Shown: positions 17,517-25,342, numbered from the stretch's first letter. The stretch is 64,000 bases of DNA from Lewinellaceae bacterium (GCA_024644235.1 JAHELJ010000008.1:62001-126000); one strand, 5' to 3'. Notes: generated from the letters alone by a model not told the origin. Numbers and translations are program-made.

Positions 17517-17957
17517 TCAATCAGATTCATCGAAGTTTTCCTGGATGTCCTTCATTCGCTTCGGTTCGTTCTGCTCAGCCTGCTTGGCGATAAGACTCTT
17601 GCGTGCAGTGGGAACTGCCAGAAGGCGCTTCTTATCAATCAATTCGCCACTTACCTCGCAAATGCCATAGGTTCTGTTTTTGATACGGATCAGGGCTCCT
17701 TCGAGCTCACGAATGAACTTCGAATATCGTGCCATTTGGTCGTTTAGGAACTCTAGATCGCCCCCGGTGCTGGCACCTTCCATCCAATCGCCATGATCGT
17801 CAGTGGCGTGCTCTGTGATGTCAAGGATTTGCTCCTGAACGTAGCCTACTTCGCTACGAGCTCGATTGAGTTTGGATTCGATCAGGCTTTTGAATTCGGC
17901 CAGATCACTATCTGAATAACGGGTTGCGGTTGGTGATTTCATATTCCAAATTTTCAT
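17517..17957 (-). CDS. DksA/TraR-family protein with degenerate zinc finger
   Basis: 146 residues, coiled-coil at about 15-95 and a C-terminal TraR/DksA-like zinc-finger region with NRTYGICEVSGELIDKKRL. DksA proteins enter the RNA polymerase secondary channel to modulate transcription with ppGpp. Only one of the usual four zinc cysteines is visible (GIC); the others are replaced (EVSG and VPTARKS). Such cysteine-poor members are common in Bacteroidota. Start could also be ATG 17942; I kept the longer frame. Fold assignment good, function inferred. Confidence 0.8.
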   Translation of the reverse strand: MKIWNMKSPTATRYSDSDLAEFKSLIESKLNRARSEVGYVQEQILDITEHATDDHGDWMEGASTGGDLEFLNDQMARYSKFIRELEGALIRIKNRTYGICEVSGELIDKKRLLAVPTARKSLIAKQAEQNEPKRMKDIQENFDESD

Positions 17958-18122
17958 GTAAGAAATATGGACTCCAAAATTTATTTAAAGTCACCTCAAC
18001 ATAACTCAATTTACAAAGAAATCATTCACAAAAAACAGTAAAATTATCAAGGCCTTTGTGTTTGTTCCAATCAGCATCAATTGCAGAAAATAATCCTATT
18101 TTTATCCTCCCGAAAAACCTTC

Positions 18123-18138
18123 TCATCCTGCAGGATGA
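18123..18138. repeat. 16-bp perfect palindrome upstream of tRNA-Leu
   Basis: TCATCCTG followed directly by CAGGATGA, 31 bases before the tRNA-Leu(CAA) gene. Its core CCTGCAGG recurs at 18730-18737 between the GIY-YIG gene and the second tRNA fragment. It may be a regulatory or nuclease recognition site; the same 8-mer also occurs in the gene at 1056-3452, so significance is limited. Confidence 0.4.
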
Positions 18139-18168
18139 AAATCACATGATCTTTGATTAGTTAACGAT

Positions 18169-18252
18169 GCCGGAGTGGCGGAATTGGTAGACGCGCTGGA
18201 TTCAAAATCCAGTGTCCGCAAGGACGTGTGGGTTCGAGTCCCACCTTCGGTA
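18169..18252 (+). tRNA. tRNA-Leu (anticodon CAA)
   Basis: Begins GCCGGAGTGGCGGAATTGG with a D-arm, an anticodon stem CTGGA/TCCAG around loop TTCAAAA (anticodon CAA, reads UUG), a long variable arm TGTCCGCAAGGACGT as in class II tRNAs, and T-arm GTGGGTTCGAGTCCCAC. The acceptor pairs G-C-C-G-G-A-G with CTTCGGT, including two G-T pairs. CCA is not encoded. Its last 16 bases plus one flanking base are repeated 105 bases downstream. Confidence 0.95.
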
Positions 18253-18253
18253 C
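18237..18253 (+). repeat. 17-bp direct repeat, copy 1 (tRNA-Leu 3' end)
   Basis: AGTCCCACCTTCGGTAC, the 3' end of tRNA-Leu(CAA), identical to 18342-18358. The distance between copies is 105 bases. Such end-duplications are typical of elements that insert at tRNA 3' ends. Confidence 0.85.
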
Positions 18254-18341
18254 AGACGGAGAATTCGGCCGAGTTGAATGGGACGAGAAGCAGGGTCCTG
18301 ACCTGAAGCGTCAGGGCACCGTCCTGACCGAAGCGTCAGGA
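18254..18341 (+). repeat. Spacer with two tandem hairpins between tRNA-end repeats
   Basis: No gene. It holds two near-identical hairpins: CCTGAC/GTCAGG at 18297-18315 (7-base loop) and 18323-18340 (6-base loop), 26 bases apart. The plus frame through this stretch is open, which fits a leftover tail of a small ORF; that origin is inference. Both flanks are the 17-bp tRNA repeats. Confidence 0.6.
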
Positions 18342-18358
18342 AGTCCCACCTTCGGTAC
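18342..18358 (+). repeat. 17-bp direct repeat, copy 2
   Basis: Exact copy of the tRNA-Leu(CAA) 3' end, 22 bases before the next tRNA gene. There is no tRNA body in front of it; it follows the second hairpin directly. Confidence 0.85.
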
Positions 18359-18380
18359 TATTGACTTCCATTTTGGTGCC

Positions 18381-18467
18381 GCCGCAGTGGCGGAACTGGT
18401 AGACGCGCACGTTTCAGAGGCGTGTGCCCGCAAGGGCGTGGGGGTTCGACTCCCCCCTGCGGCACCA
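18381..18467 (+). tRNA. tRNA-Leu (anticodon CAG)
   Basis: Acceptor GCCGCAG pairs fully with CTGCGGC, followed by an encoded ACCA end. Anticodon stem CACGT/GCGTG encloses TTCAGAG (anticodon CAG, reads CUG). The long variable arm TGCCCGCAAGGGCGT and the T-arm GGGGGTTCGACTCCCCC are standard for tRNA-Leu. The part from the D-arm end onward is duplicated 334 bases downstream. Confidence 0.96.
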
Positions 18468-18505
18468 TAGCAGTCTTTCTCTATGTCTTTCTTCGTTTAT
18501 GTAAT
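18404..18505 (+). repeat. 102-bp direct repeat, copy 1
   Basis: Covers the tRNA-Leu(CAG) from the end of the D-arm to CCA, the 15-base spacer and the first 23 bases of the GIY-YIG gene. It is identical, base for base, to 18738-18839. The homology may extend a little upstream: GGTAGAC precedes both copies, but in copy 2 an 8-base CTGCAGGC lies between. Confidence 0.95.
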
Positions 18506-18728
18506 CCAGAGCCGAAAGCACTTATACACCTATGTCGGCATGACAAACAACTTAGATCGCAGACTAAAGCAACATAATAGACGCCAAGCTAGATCTACGC
18601 GTCCTTATGCACCATTTGATCTGCTTCATTCTGAAAAATTCCCAAATAGAGTCGCCGCAAGACAACGCGAAAAATACCTCAAATCAGGGGCTGGAAGAGA
18701 ATTTATCGCATCACTGAAAAAAAGGTAG
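18483..18728 (+). CDS. Single-domain GIY-YIG nuclease
   Basis: 81 residues forming one GIY-YIG domain: FFVYVIQS (the GIY strand), TYVGMTNNLDRRLKQHN with YVG in place of YIG and the catalytic Arg, and the C-terminal ARQREKYLKSGAGREF with the metal-binding Glu. This fold cuts DNA with one metal ion; stand-alone short members (UPF0213-like) are often called excinuclease C-like. The gene starts 15 bases after tRNA-Leu(CAG) and its first 23 bases are part of the 102-bp repeat that also flanks it downstream, suggesting a unit that moves or amplifies with the tRNA end. Confidence 0.88.
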   Translation: MSFFVYVIQSRKHLYTYVGMTNNLDRRLKQHNRRQARSTRPYAPFDLLHSEKFPNRVAARQREKYLKSGAGREFIASLKKR

Positions 18729-18737
18729 ACCTGCAGG

Positions 18738-18801
18738 CGCGCACGTTTCAGAGGCGTGTGCCCGCAAGGGCGTGGGGGTTCGACTCCCCCCTGCGGCACC
18801 A
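18738..18801 (+). pseudogene. Truncated tRNA-Leu(CAG) copy (3' three quarters)
   Basis: Identical to bases 18404-18467 of the intact tRNA-Leu(CAG): anticodon arm, variable arm, T-arm, acceptor 3' strand and CCA. The 5' acceptor strand and most of the D-arm are missing, so it cannot fold into a tRNA. It follows the GIY-YIG stop codon by 9 bases. Confidence 0.9.
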
Positions 18802-18839
18802 TAGCAGTCTTTCTCTATGTCTTTCTTCGTTTATGTAAT
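18738..18839 (+). repeat. 102-bp direct repeat, copy 2
   Basis: Second perfect copy of 18404-18505. The repeat unit (copy 1 start to copy 2 start) is 334 bases and contains the whole GIY-YIG gene. Confidence 0.95.
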
Positions 18840-18903
18840 TCGTAGTGCGAGGCATGAGTAATTTGTAGGATTCGCGATACAGCTGTTGGAAGCACGATGG
18901 TAA
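18817..18903 (+). pseudogene. Remnant of a second GIY-YIG gene
   Basis: After the truncated tRNA the reading frame begins exactly like the intact nuclease (MSFFVYVI), then continues RSARHE and a TAA stop at 18859-18861. In the same frame past the stop come F-V-G-F and a Leu/Glu-rich stretch up to another stop at 18901, with FVG near where YVG sits in the intact gene. I read this as the start of a related GIY-YIG gene broken by a stop and cut off. Confidence 0.55.
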
Positions 18904-18906
18904 ATT

Positions 18907-20772
18907 CTAGTCCAGGTGTTTAATGATTCTTTGAGACAGGTGCTTCGATCTACTTGTCAAAGAGATGATGTATATCCCTTGAGGTAGGGAACTCATTTCA
19001 AATGTGGATTTCTTGGGCAAGCAGCAAGAGTGATGAATCTGTTGACCCATCGCTGTGAAGATTTGCATTTGTATCCTATCAGAAAAGTCAGTTTCACTCA
19101 ATTCGATTGTGATATAGTCTTTCACTAAACTCGGATAGATCTTCGCCTCCAAAGACTCCCTCTGCCCACGAGTGGAAGTCATCCCCCCTTCGAAACTGGA
19201 TACAGGCACCCCGGTATAAGCGATGAAGTTGTCGGCCAGCGGATCCAAAGAATCCTGGAACGTATAACCGGGAAAGTTATCTTGTTGATAGACGATATGC
19301 ACCCGGTCATCCGCATCGGGCCAGGCGTAGGGAAAAACAGCCTCCACGAAATCCACCACATCCGGATTGACTAGGTCGGGATTAATAATGTCGTAAAGCT
19401 CACCCCAGGTCTGTCCACCATCAGTGGAGCGGGCACCTACAATGTGCCGGTAATTTTGTTGATCCAGCTCATTGAAATGAGCTTCCGATACCATGGAATA
19501 AAAGACATAGATATCGCCTTTTGCATCTATCGACATGGCTGGCATAGAAGTGGTGGACTGGCCATATGCAGGGATGTTGGCAAATGTGAGATCAATAGTA
19601 TCGTTACCGTCATAATCCAAAAAAGAGCCGACGAACGAGGGCATTGCCAGATTTTCATTCCAATAGGTCACACCCGACCATCCGGGAAAGAAACTGCTGT
19701 TGCCATCAGCTGTATTTCCATCAAGAACATACATATCAGACCAGACAACGTGGAGCACACCTTCTTCATCAAGCACAGCTGCACCGGTGCCATCGCTGGT
19801 GTAGATCGCCAACGAATCCGGCGCAAAAGGATCTGAAGGAATATCAGCAGTTGTATAACCATCATCAATCTGGTAACCATCTAATGGAAAATCATTGATC
19901 AAGATCTTTGTCCAACTCTCGCCATTATCGGTCGATTTCCAGGCGGCGAGATCGCCCCATTCACCAAAGACCACGATGGCTACGGTGTCCCCTCTCGCCA
20001 GCAGGCTGTAGCTGTCTGCGCTGACGAATCCATAACCGGTGTTGTCCAGTCCTGGAATGATCTGATCCTGTATATCCCAGGTGACTCCTCCGTCAATTGA
20101 TCGGTAATAAAGCAGGTGCCCATTTACGCCCTGGTAAGGAGCACCCCCGAGAAAGGAGGGTGTTGACAAAGCGATCACATGAACGGTCATTCCATCCGAT
20201 CCTCCAGCGGCACTTCGCGGCCAGACCACTCCCCCCGGAATGGCATTTGGGACCTCACTCTCCATCCATTGGTCCATGCCAGGTGACCGGGTCAATGAAT
20301 GCAATTGGGTGCCGCTGGTATGAGCGGTGATATGATAGGTGCCATCTCCTAACTGGATAAGACTAGGCCACCCCGTGCGGGTGTTCTGTTCCAACCTGGC
20401 CATCGGCCGTGACTGCCAGTTGCTGCCATCAAACTCATTAAATCCTGTGCCCCGGTCGGGGTAGTTGGGAGGAGCCTGGAAAGACAGCATCCATGCAGCC
20501 GCCTTTCGTCCATCCGGGCCAATGACCAGACGGCTCTGACTGGCATTGTTCGTTTGCAAATCATAAAGAGTGATGCCTATAATATCTTCCTCAGCCAGGA
20601 AGGATGACCGCCTGGGCACGTTGACCTGATCTCCATCAAATATTTCGAATCCATCTAACGATAAAAACCGTTTTGCCGGCTGATGACTCAACTCTCTGGG
20701 AATGTAGAATTGATCCTGCCCAATTAAGCTAAAGCCGAATAGCAAAAAGAGAATGATCTGAGCTGTTCGCAT
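18907..20772 (-). CDS. Secreted Asp-box (BNR) repeat protein with type IX sorting domain
   Basis: About 621 residues from ATG 20772; residues 1-18 (RTAQIILFLLFGFSLIGQ) are a signal peptide. Asp-box motifs of sialidase-like beta-propellers are visible: SIDGGVTWD, STDNGESW and STDGGQTWG. The last 80 residues are a Por/type A sorting domain: IYPSLVKDYITIEL, the IFTAMGQQI strand and SSLPQGIYIISL, ending near IIKHLD. The protein should be exported by Sec and moved to the cell surface by the type IX system. Sialidase catalytic residues are not apparent, so enzyme activity is not claimed. It stands alone on the minus strand. Confidence 0.87.
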   Translation of the reverse strand: MRTAQIILFLLFGFSLIGQDQFYIPRELSHQPAKRFLSLDGFEIFDGDQVNVPRRSSFLAEEDIIGITLYDLQTNNASQSRLVIGPDGRKAAAWMLSFQAPPNYPDRGTGFNEFDGSNWQSRPMARLEQNTRTGWPSLIQLGDGTYHITAHTSGTQLHSLTRSPGMDQWMESEVPNAIPGGVVWPRSAAGGSDGMTVHVIALSTPSFLGGAPYQGVNGHLLYYRSIDGGVTWDIQDQIIPGLDNTGYGFVSADSYSLLARGDTVAIVVFGEWGDLAAWKSTDNGESWTKILINDFPLDGYQIDDGYTTADIPSDPFAPDSLAIYTSDGTGAAVLDEEGVLHVVWSDMYVLDGNTADGNSSFFPGWSGVTYWNENLAMPSFVGSFLDYDGNDTIDLTFANIPAYGQSTTSMPAMSIDAKGDIYVFYSMVSEAHFNELDQQNYRHIVGARSTDGGQTWGELYDIINPDLVNPDVVDFVEAVFPYAWPDADDRVHIVYQQDNFPGYTFQDSLDPLADNFIAYTGVPVSSFEGGMTSTRGQRESLEAKIYPSLVKDYITIELSETDFSDRIQMQIFTAMGQQIHHSCCLPKKSTFEMSSLPQGIYIISLTSRSKHLSQRIIKHLD

Positions 20773-20843
20773 AGAATTCAATTAGTGTATTGAAAGTAGC
20801 AATTTATCGAATAGTGTAAATTGTGCTTTTAAAGCTAAACTCC

Positions 20844-21383
20844 ATGGAAATACTTGCATTAAAAGCGATCCATTTTATCGGATTTGTCGCATGGTTTGCC
20901 GGATTGTTTTACTTACCCCGGCTATTCGTCTATCATGTAGAGGCTATAGAAAATCCTGGAAAGGAAGCAATTGCCGAGCAGCTAGGTTTGATGGAAAACC
21001 GGCTATATCGCATTATCATGAATCCGGCAATGGTCCTCACTTTGGCGGCAGGAATAGCCTTGCTAATCATAGAACCTGCTTATCTCAAGCAGGGCTGGAT
21101 GCACGTAAAGCTAACCCTGCTCATTCTTCTCATCGGATATCATCACGTCTGTCTTTCCTATATCAAGAAACTGGGCAAAGGGACCAAACCCATGAGCTCC
21201 GAAAGGTTGCGCTTTTTCAACGAAATCCCTACCCTCCTCCTGGTAGCCATCATCCTGCTGGCCGTGTTTAAGGACACCCTTTCGATGGGCACTTTGCTAC
21301 TCATCCTCACAGGATTAATCGTGGTCTTGGTAGTAGGCACCTTGGTATATAAAAATGTGCGGAAAGGAGCAGCAACAAAATAA
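20844..21383 (+). CDS. hemJ: Protoporphyrinogen IX oxidase HemJ
   Basis: Integral membrane enzyme for the oxidation of protoporphyrinogen to protoporphyrin in haem synthesis. The 179-residue frame from ATG 20844 has four to five membrane helices; the first, KAIHFIGFVAWFAGLFYLPR, carries the conserved His and the FAGLFYLPRLFVYHVE motif of the family. Further helices are at about 75-95, 105-125 and 135-175, with an KLTLLILLIGYHH segment. A GTG at 20823 would add 7 residues. It starts a run of plus-strand genes to gmhA. Confidence 0.88.
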   Translation: MEILALKAIHFIGFVAWFAGLFYLPRLFVYHVEAIENPGKEAIAEQLGLMENRLYRIIMNPAMVLTLAAGIALLIIEPAYLKQGWMHVKLTLLILLIGYHHVCLSYIKKLGKGTKPMSSERLRFFNEIPTLLLVAIILLAVFKDTLSMGTLLLILTGLIVVLVVGTLVYKNVRKGAATK

Positions 21384-21431
21384 ACCAGAGTGGTCTGTCA
21401 TTAGATAGGGAGATTAGTATTTTTACCGCCC

Positions 21432-23453
21432 ATGCAATTTCTGTTTCCGCTCTTTCTGTCTGCCGTGGCACTGCTGGCTATACCGGTGATCATTCACCTG
21501 TTTTACTTCCGTCGCTACAAGAAAGTAAAGTTCACCAATGTGCGTTTTCTCCGGGAGATCAAGGAAGAATCCAGCATTCGCTCTCGGCTAAAGAACTTGC
21601 TCACGCTGATGTGTCGAATCCTGGCAGTGCTATTTCTTATTTTGGGTTTTGCTCAGCCTTTTATTCGTAAAGATGACAATATCAAAAAAGGACGCAAAGC
21701 AGTTAGCGTCTTCGTAGACAACTCCTACAGTATGGCATCTTTGAGTGCAGATGCACCCCTGATGGACGAGGCAAAGCGCAAAGCCGAAGAGATCGTGCAG
21801 GCGCATGACCTGGAAGACGAATTTCAGATTATTTCCCACGACATGTCTGCCCGTCAACAAAGGTTGATTGGTAAGGAACAAGCGCTCAGCATGATTGAAG
21901 AGATCGAGCTGACGGCAGAAGTAAACAGCCTTTCCAAAATACAACAACGCCAACACCAGCTGCTAGATCAGGTAGATCACGACAACCGGGTGATCTATTA
22001 TGTATCAGACTTCCAAAATAACATATCGGATCTGAAAATTGAAGACACTACCTATGAGTACAATCTGATCCCTTTACATGCGGTAGTAGAGCACAATGTG
22101 AGCATCGATTCTGCCTGGTTTGACGCACCAGTACAGATGCTCAATACTGCAAACATCTTGTATGTAAAAGTGAGTAATTGGTCTGATCAGCCCGCTGAGA
22201 ACATTCAGCTCACCATGCGGAGAGATGGTGCTGTTAAGCCCATTGGCTCCTTAAATATCCTCCCGAGATCTTCTGTCGTTGACACGGTTTCGATCTCGGT
22301 GCTCCGGCCCGGGATCCAAAAAGTAGAACTAAAGATTACCGACTTCCCGGTGCAATTTGACGACTCCTATTTTCTGACCTTCGATGTCACTCAACAGATA
22401 AGATCCTTGGTGGTCCAAGACAACGGGGCCAACCGGTATTTGGATGCTGCCTTTGCCCCGGATGAATTCTTCGAGAAGGAAGATCAGAGGGCTTCCAACC
22501 TGGACTATAGCACATTTAATCGTTTTCGCCTGATCGTCCTTAATGAACTGAGAGACATTAGTACTGGCCTTGGATCTGCCTTGAAAAACTATCTGGAAAA
22601 TGGAGGTAACCTAGTTTTGTTTCCCGGGGTCCAATCGGCTATGGAATCCTACAATAATTTCCTTGGTTCTGTGCAAGCCGGACGCCTCGAAAACTGGGAT
22701 ACGACCGAAAGAACGGTAAACTATTTCAATGCAAATGAATTTGTGTTTAAAGATGTTTTCGAGTCCTCACGGTCAAACATCAGACTGCCATCTACCCAGG
22801 GTAATTTCTTGATAAATTCCACGGGTCGCCCCGTAGAAAAGCTACTGGGTTATCGCGATGGCAGATCCTACCTGGTTAAATACCGGGTAGGAAGAGGACA
22901 CCTCTACCTGTGTGCTGCTCCTCTGGATGATCAGATAAATGACCTGGTCAAGCAGGCAGAGATATTCTTACCCATGTTATATAAGATGGCGTTGTCGACT
23001 TCTGCCAACAGACGGATTGCCTACACTATTGGTAGTGATAACATCATTGAAATGGAAAATACAGCCAGTTCGGCCGAGGCGGTTTATAAAGTGACAGGGA
23101 CTTCTTCCTTCATCCCCGGTCAGCAGAGTTTTGGCAAGCAGGTGATCCTGAATTTGCACGATCAGATCAAGGATGCTGGGTTCTACGATGTGTATTTGAG
23201 GGAGGATCAACCATTAGCCAGCTTTGCTTTCAACAGCAACCGGTTGGAGAGCGATCCGGTTTGTCAAAGTATCGAATATCTACGGCAACAATATGGTGAC
23301 AGAGCGAATATTGTGGGAAGAACTCAACTGGCCAACCTGGGACAATTCATCCAGGAGAAGGACCAAGGGATTGTTCTCTGGAAATACTGCCTCATATTCG
23401 CACTGATTTTTTTAGCTTTGGAGGCACTCATCATTCGTTTTTGGAAAGCCTAA
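21432..23453 (+). CDS. BatA-domain membrane protein
   Basis: 673 residues. The N-terminus FLFPLFLSAVALLAIPVIIH is the aerotolerance-regulator (BatA) domain, followed by a second helix at about 57-75 and a von Willebrand-like segment with VFVDNSYSMASLS (DxSxS-type metal site, here D-N-S-Y-S). The rest resembles DUF4159/CARDB-type extracytoplasmic regions and ends in a C-terminal helix at about 650-670. Bat-type proteins are linked to envelope stress; the role here is unknown. The next gene starts 16 bases downstream, as commonly seen in Bacteroidota. Confidence 0.82.
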   Translation: MQFLFPLFLSAVALLAIPVIIHLFYFRRYKKVKFTNVRFLREIKEESSIRSRLKNLLTLMCRILAVLFLILGFAQPFIRKDDNIKKGRKAVSVFVDNSYSMASLSADAPLMDEAKRKAEEIVQAHDLEDEFQIISHDMSARQQRLIGKEQALSMIEEIELTAEVNSLSKIQQRQHQLLDQVDHDNRVIYYVSDFQNNISDLKIEDTTYEYNLIPLHAVVEHNVSIDSAWFDAPVQMLNTANILYVKVSNWSDQPAENIQLTMRRDGAVKPIGSLNILPRSSVVDTVSISVLRPGIQKVELKITDFPVQFDDSYFLTFDVTQQIRSLVVQDNGANRYLDAAFAPDEFFEKEDQRASNLDYSTFNRFRLIVLNELRDISTGLGSALKNYLENGGNLVLFPGVQSAMESYNNFLGSVQAGRLENWDTTERTVNYFNANEFVFKDVFESSRSNIRLPSTQGNFLINSTGRPVEKLLGYRDGRSYLVKYRVGRGHLYLCAAPLDDQINDLVKQAEIFLPMLYKMALSTSANRRIAYTIGSDNIIEMENTASSAEAVYKVTGTSSFIPGQQSFGKQVILNLHDQIKDAGFYDVYLREDQPLASFAFNSNRLESDPVCQSIEYLRQQYGDRANIVGRTQLANLGQFIQEKDQGIVLWKYCLIFALIFLALEALIIRFWKA

Positions 23454-23468
23454 ATCCAGCCAATCTTC

Positions 23469-24752
23469 ATGACATTATTGCTTAGGCAGGTAAAGATCAT
23501 CGATCCCACCTCAGCACACGATGGACAGGTTAAAGATGTCTTAATCCGCAACGGAAAAATAGCAGCCATAAGGAAACGTGTTCCGGGGTCTTTCAAACGG
23601 ACTGTTGCTCATGAGGGGCTCATGATCTCTCCTGGTTGGATCGATGTGGGCACCTTCATTGGAGATCCCGGCATGGAGCATATCGAGACCATGCAGTCTG
23701 CTTCCAAGGCAGCTGCTGCCGGCGGATTTACCGGCATGGTAATGCTGCCTAATACGGAGCCAGCCTTACAGTCAAAATCTGAGATCGAATATATCCTCAA
23801 TCGTTCACGCTCCATGATCAGCAGGGTGTTTCCACTCGGTGCACTGACCAAGGCGTGTCAGGGCAACGAAATGGCGGAACTTGTGGATATGCATCATGCA
23901 GGCGCGGTGGGCTTTACAGACGGCATGCATTCGATTCAGGAGGCAGGAGTATTATTAAGGGGGTTGGAGTATGTAAAGACCTTTGGCGGCATCGTGGTGA
24001 ATCACCCGGATACTGAAGACATTGGTGCCCAGGGTATGATCCATGAAGGATCTGTCAGCGTATCACTGGGGCTGGTAGGTAAGCCTGATCTCGCCGAGGC
24101 GCTCATGGTTAAGAGAGATATCGATCTTCTGCGGTACAGCAATTCACGACTGCATGTACTCAACATCAGTAGCGCCAAAAGTGTCAAACTGGTCAGGTCT
24201 GCTAAAACAGAAGGCTTAAATCTCAGTTGCTCGGTACCGGTCATGAACCTGGTAGAGACTGATGAACGCATGTTGGGATTCGATAGTAATTTGAAGGTTA
24301 GACCTCCCCTTCGCTCCGAATCGGATAGGATCGCATTGGTGGAAGGTATTGCTGATGGAACCATTGACTTCGTCACCTCTAATCACCAGCCGGTGGAAGT
24401 GGAAAGGAAAAAACTGGAATTCGCCTACGCAGCATACGGGTCCATTGGATTACAAACCGTACTTCCTCTTTTAATCAAAGGATTGGGAAGGAAAAAATCA
24501 CCAGAGCGGATTGTACAGCTCTTATCACTCTCCCCAAGAAGGCATTTTAACTTGCCGGTGCCAAGTATCGACCAGGGCAAAATGGCGGAAATCACCTTGT
24601 TCGATCTAAATTCGCAATGGGAGCTTTCCCAGGATAAGATCCACTCCAAATCACTCAACTCTGCCTACGTTGGCATCCCATTGAAAGGTCGCAGTCTAGG
24701 TGTTGTGAATGGCGAAAAAGTGCACCTGCGGGATGGCCTGGGAAGTGGCTAA
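23469..24752 (+). CDS. Dihydroorotase-like protein lacking metal ligands
   Basis: 427 residues with the dihydroorotase/allantoinase fold: GWIDVGTFIGDPGMEH at about 56-71, AAAAGGFTGMVMLPNTEP, and the C-terminal composite beta domain. The catalytic HxH of active dihydroorotases should lie at residues 61-63, but GTF is there, and the late aspartate is Asn305 (TSNHQP). The protein therefore probably cannot hold the two-zinc centre. Bacteroidota often carry such a PyrC-like paralogue in this same gene order, annotated pyrC. It may be structural, for instance a partner of aspartate transcarbamoylase, but this is inference. Confidence 0.85.
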   Translation: MTLLLRQVKIIDPTSAHDGQVKDVLIRNGKIAAIRKRVPGSFKRTVAHEGLMISPGWIDVGTFIGDPGMEHIETMQSASKAAAAGGFTGMVMLPNTEPALQSKSEIEYILNRSRSMISRVFPLGALTKACQGNEMAELVDMHHAGAVGFTDGMHSIQEAGVLLRGLEYVKTFGGIVVNHPDTEDIGAQGMIHEGSVSVSLGLVGKPDLAEALMVKRDIDLLRYSNSRLHVLNISSAKSVKLVRSAKTEGLNLSCSVPVMNLVETDERMLGFDSNLKVRPPLRSESDRIALVEGIADGTIDFVTSNHQPVEVERKKLEFAYAAYGSIGLQTVLPLLIKGLGRKKSPERIVQLLSLSPRRHFNLPVPSIDQGKMAEITLFDLNSQWELSQDKIHSKSLNSAYVGIPLKGRSLGVVNGEKVHLRDGLGSG

Positions 24753-24826
24753 AGCCAATCGGCATTTAGGAAAATAAGCTACCTTTAGATTGATCGATAT
24801 TTATTGAATTACTGAGAAACATAAAG

Positions 24827-25342
24827 ATGGATTCGAGTTCACCAGGTATTAAATATGGAATTTATGGAGGAATTGCCATATCAATCCTCACCCTTCTGAT
24901 ATATTTCATCAGCGAGGAAAGGCTGTTTTCACTGGCTCCTTCATTACTGGGTTTCCTGGTTTATATCGTAGCGATGGTGATGGCGGTTCGGGATAAAAGG
25001 ACCTTGCAGGGCGACTTGATAAGTTTTGGTGAATCCTTCAAGGAAGGACTAAAAGTTTATTTAATCGCAGCTCTTGTGGCCACGATCACTATGGCGCTCC
25101 TGTTCAACCTCATCGATCCTGATCTTCAGAACCTGGCGAAGGAGATGACGCTGGAACGACTAGAGAGTGCCCGTGGATTGCTGGGAGATGAAGGGGTAGA
25201 AGCTGCCATTGAAGGGATCGAATCCCAAGGCAATCCTTACAGCATCCAAAAGTTACTGCTGGGATATGGTGTTTCCGCTATATTTGGGGTGATCATCTCG
25301 GCCATTATTGGTGCGATTATGAAAAAGAATCCCCAAGTATAG
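24827..25342 (+). CDS. DUF4199 membrane protein
   Basis: 171 residues with four predicted membrane helices (about 9-27, 34-53, 74-95, 143-165) and a charged loop between the third and the last. The pattern, with GDLISFGESFKEGLKVYLIAAL, is that of DUF4199, a Bacteroidota family of unknown function usually encoded next to a glycosyltransferase, as here (12-base gap). It may help the downstream glycosyltransferase in the membrane. Confidence 0.82.
   Translation: MDSSSPGIKYGIYGGIAISILTLLIYFISEERLFSLAPSLLGFLVYIVAMVMAVRDKRTLQGDLISFGESFKEGLKVYLIAALVATITMALLFNLIDPDLQNLAKEMTLERLESARGLLGDEGVEAAIEGIESQGNPYSIQKLLLGYGVSAIFGVIISAIIGAIMKKNPQV

Noticed and set aside
18228-18470. Open frame of 80 codons across both tRNA-Leu genes
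   Set aside because: It only reads through the tRNAs and the spacer; stretches like VAELVDAHVSEAC are the usual false translation of tRNA-Leu. It is not a gene, though its openness supports the idea of an ORF tail in the spacer.
18730-18737. CCTGCAGG as a specific signal shared with 18123-18138
   Set aside because: The same 8-mer also occurs in the coding region near 2265, so sharing it is weak evidence; kept only as a minor note.
21630-21956. Minus-strand open frame within the BatA protein gene
   Set aside because: Antisense shadow of a clear gene; no start context or family pattern.
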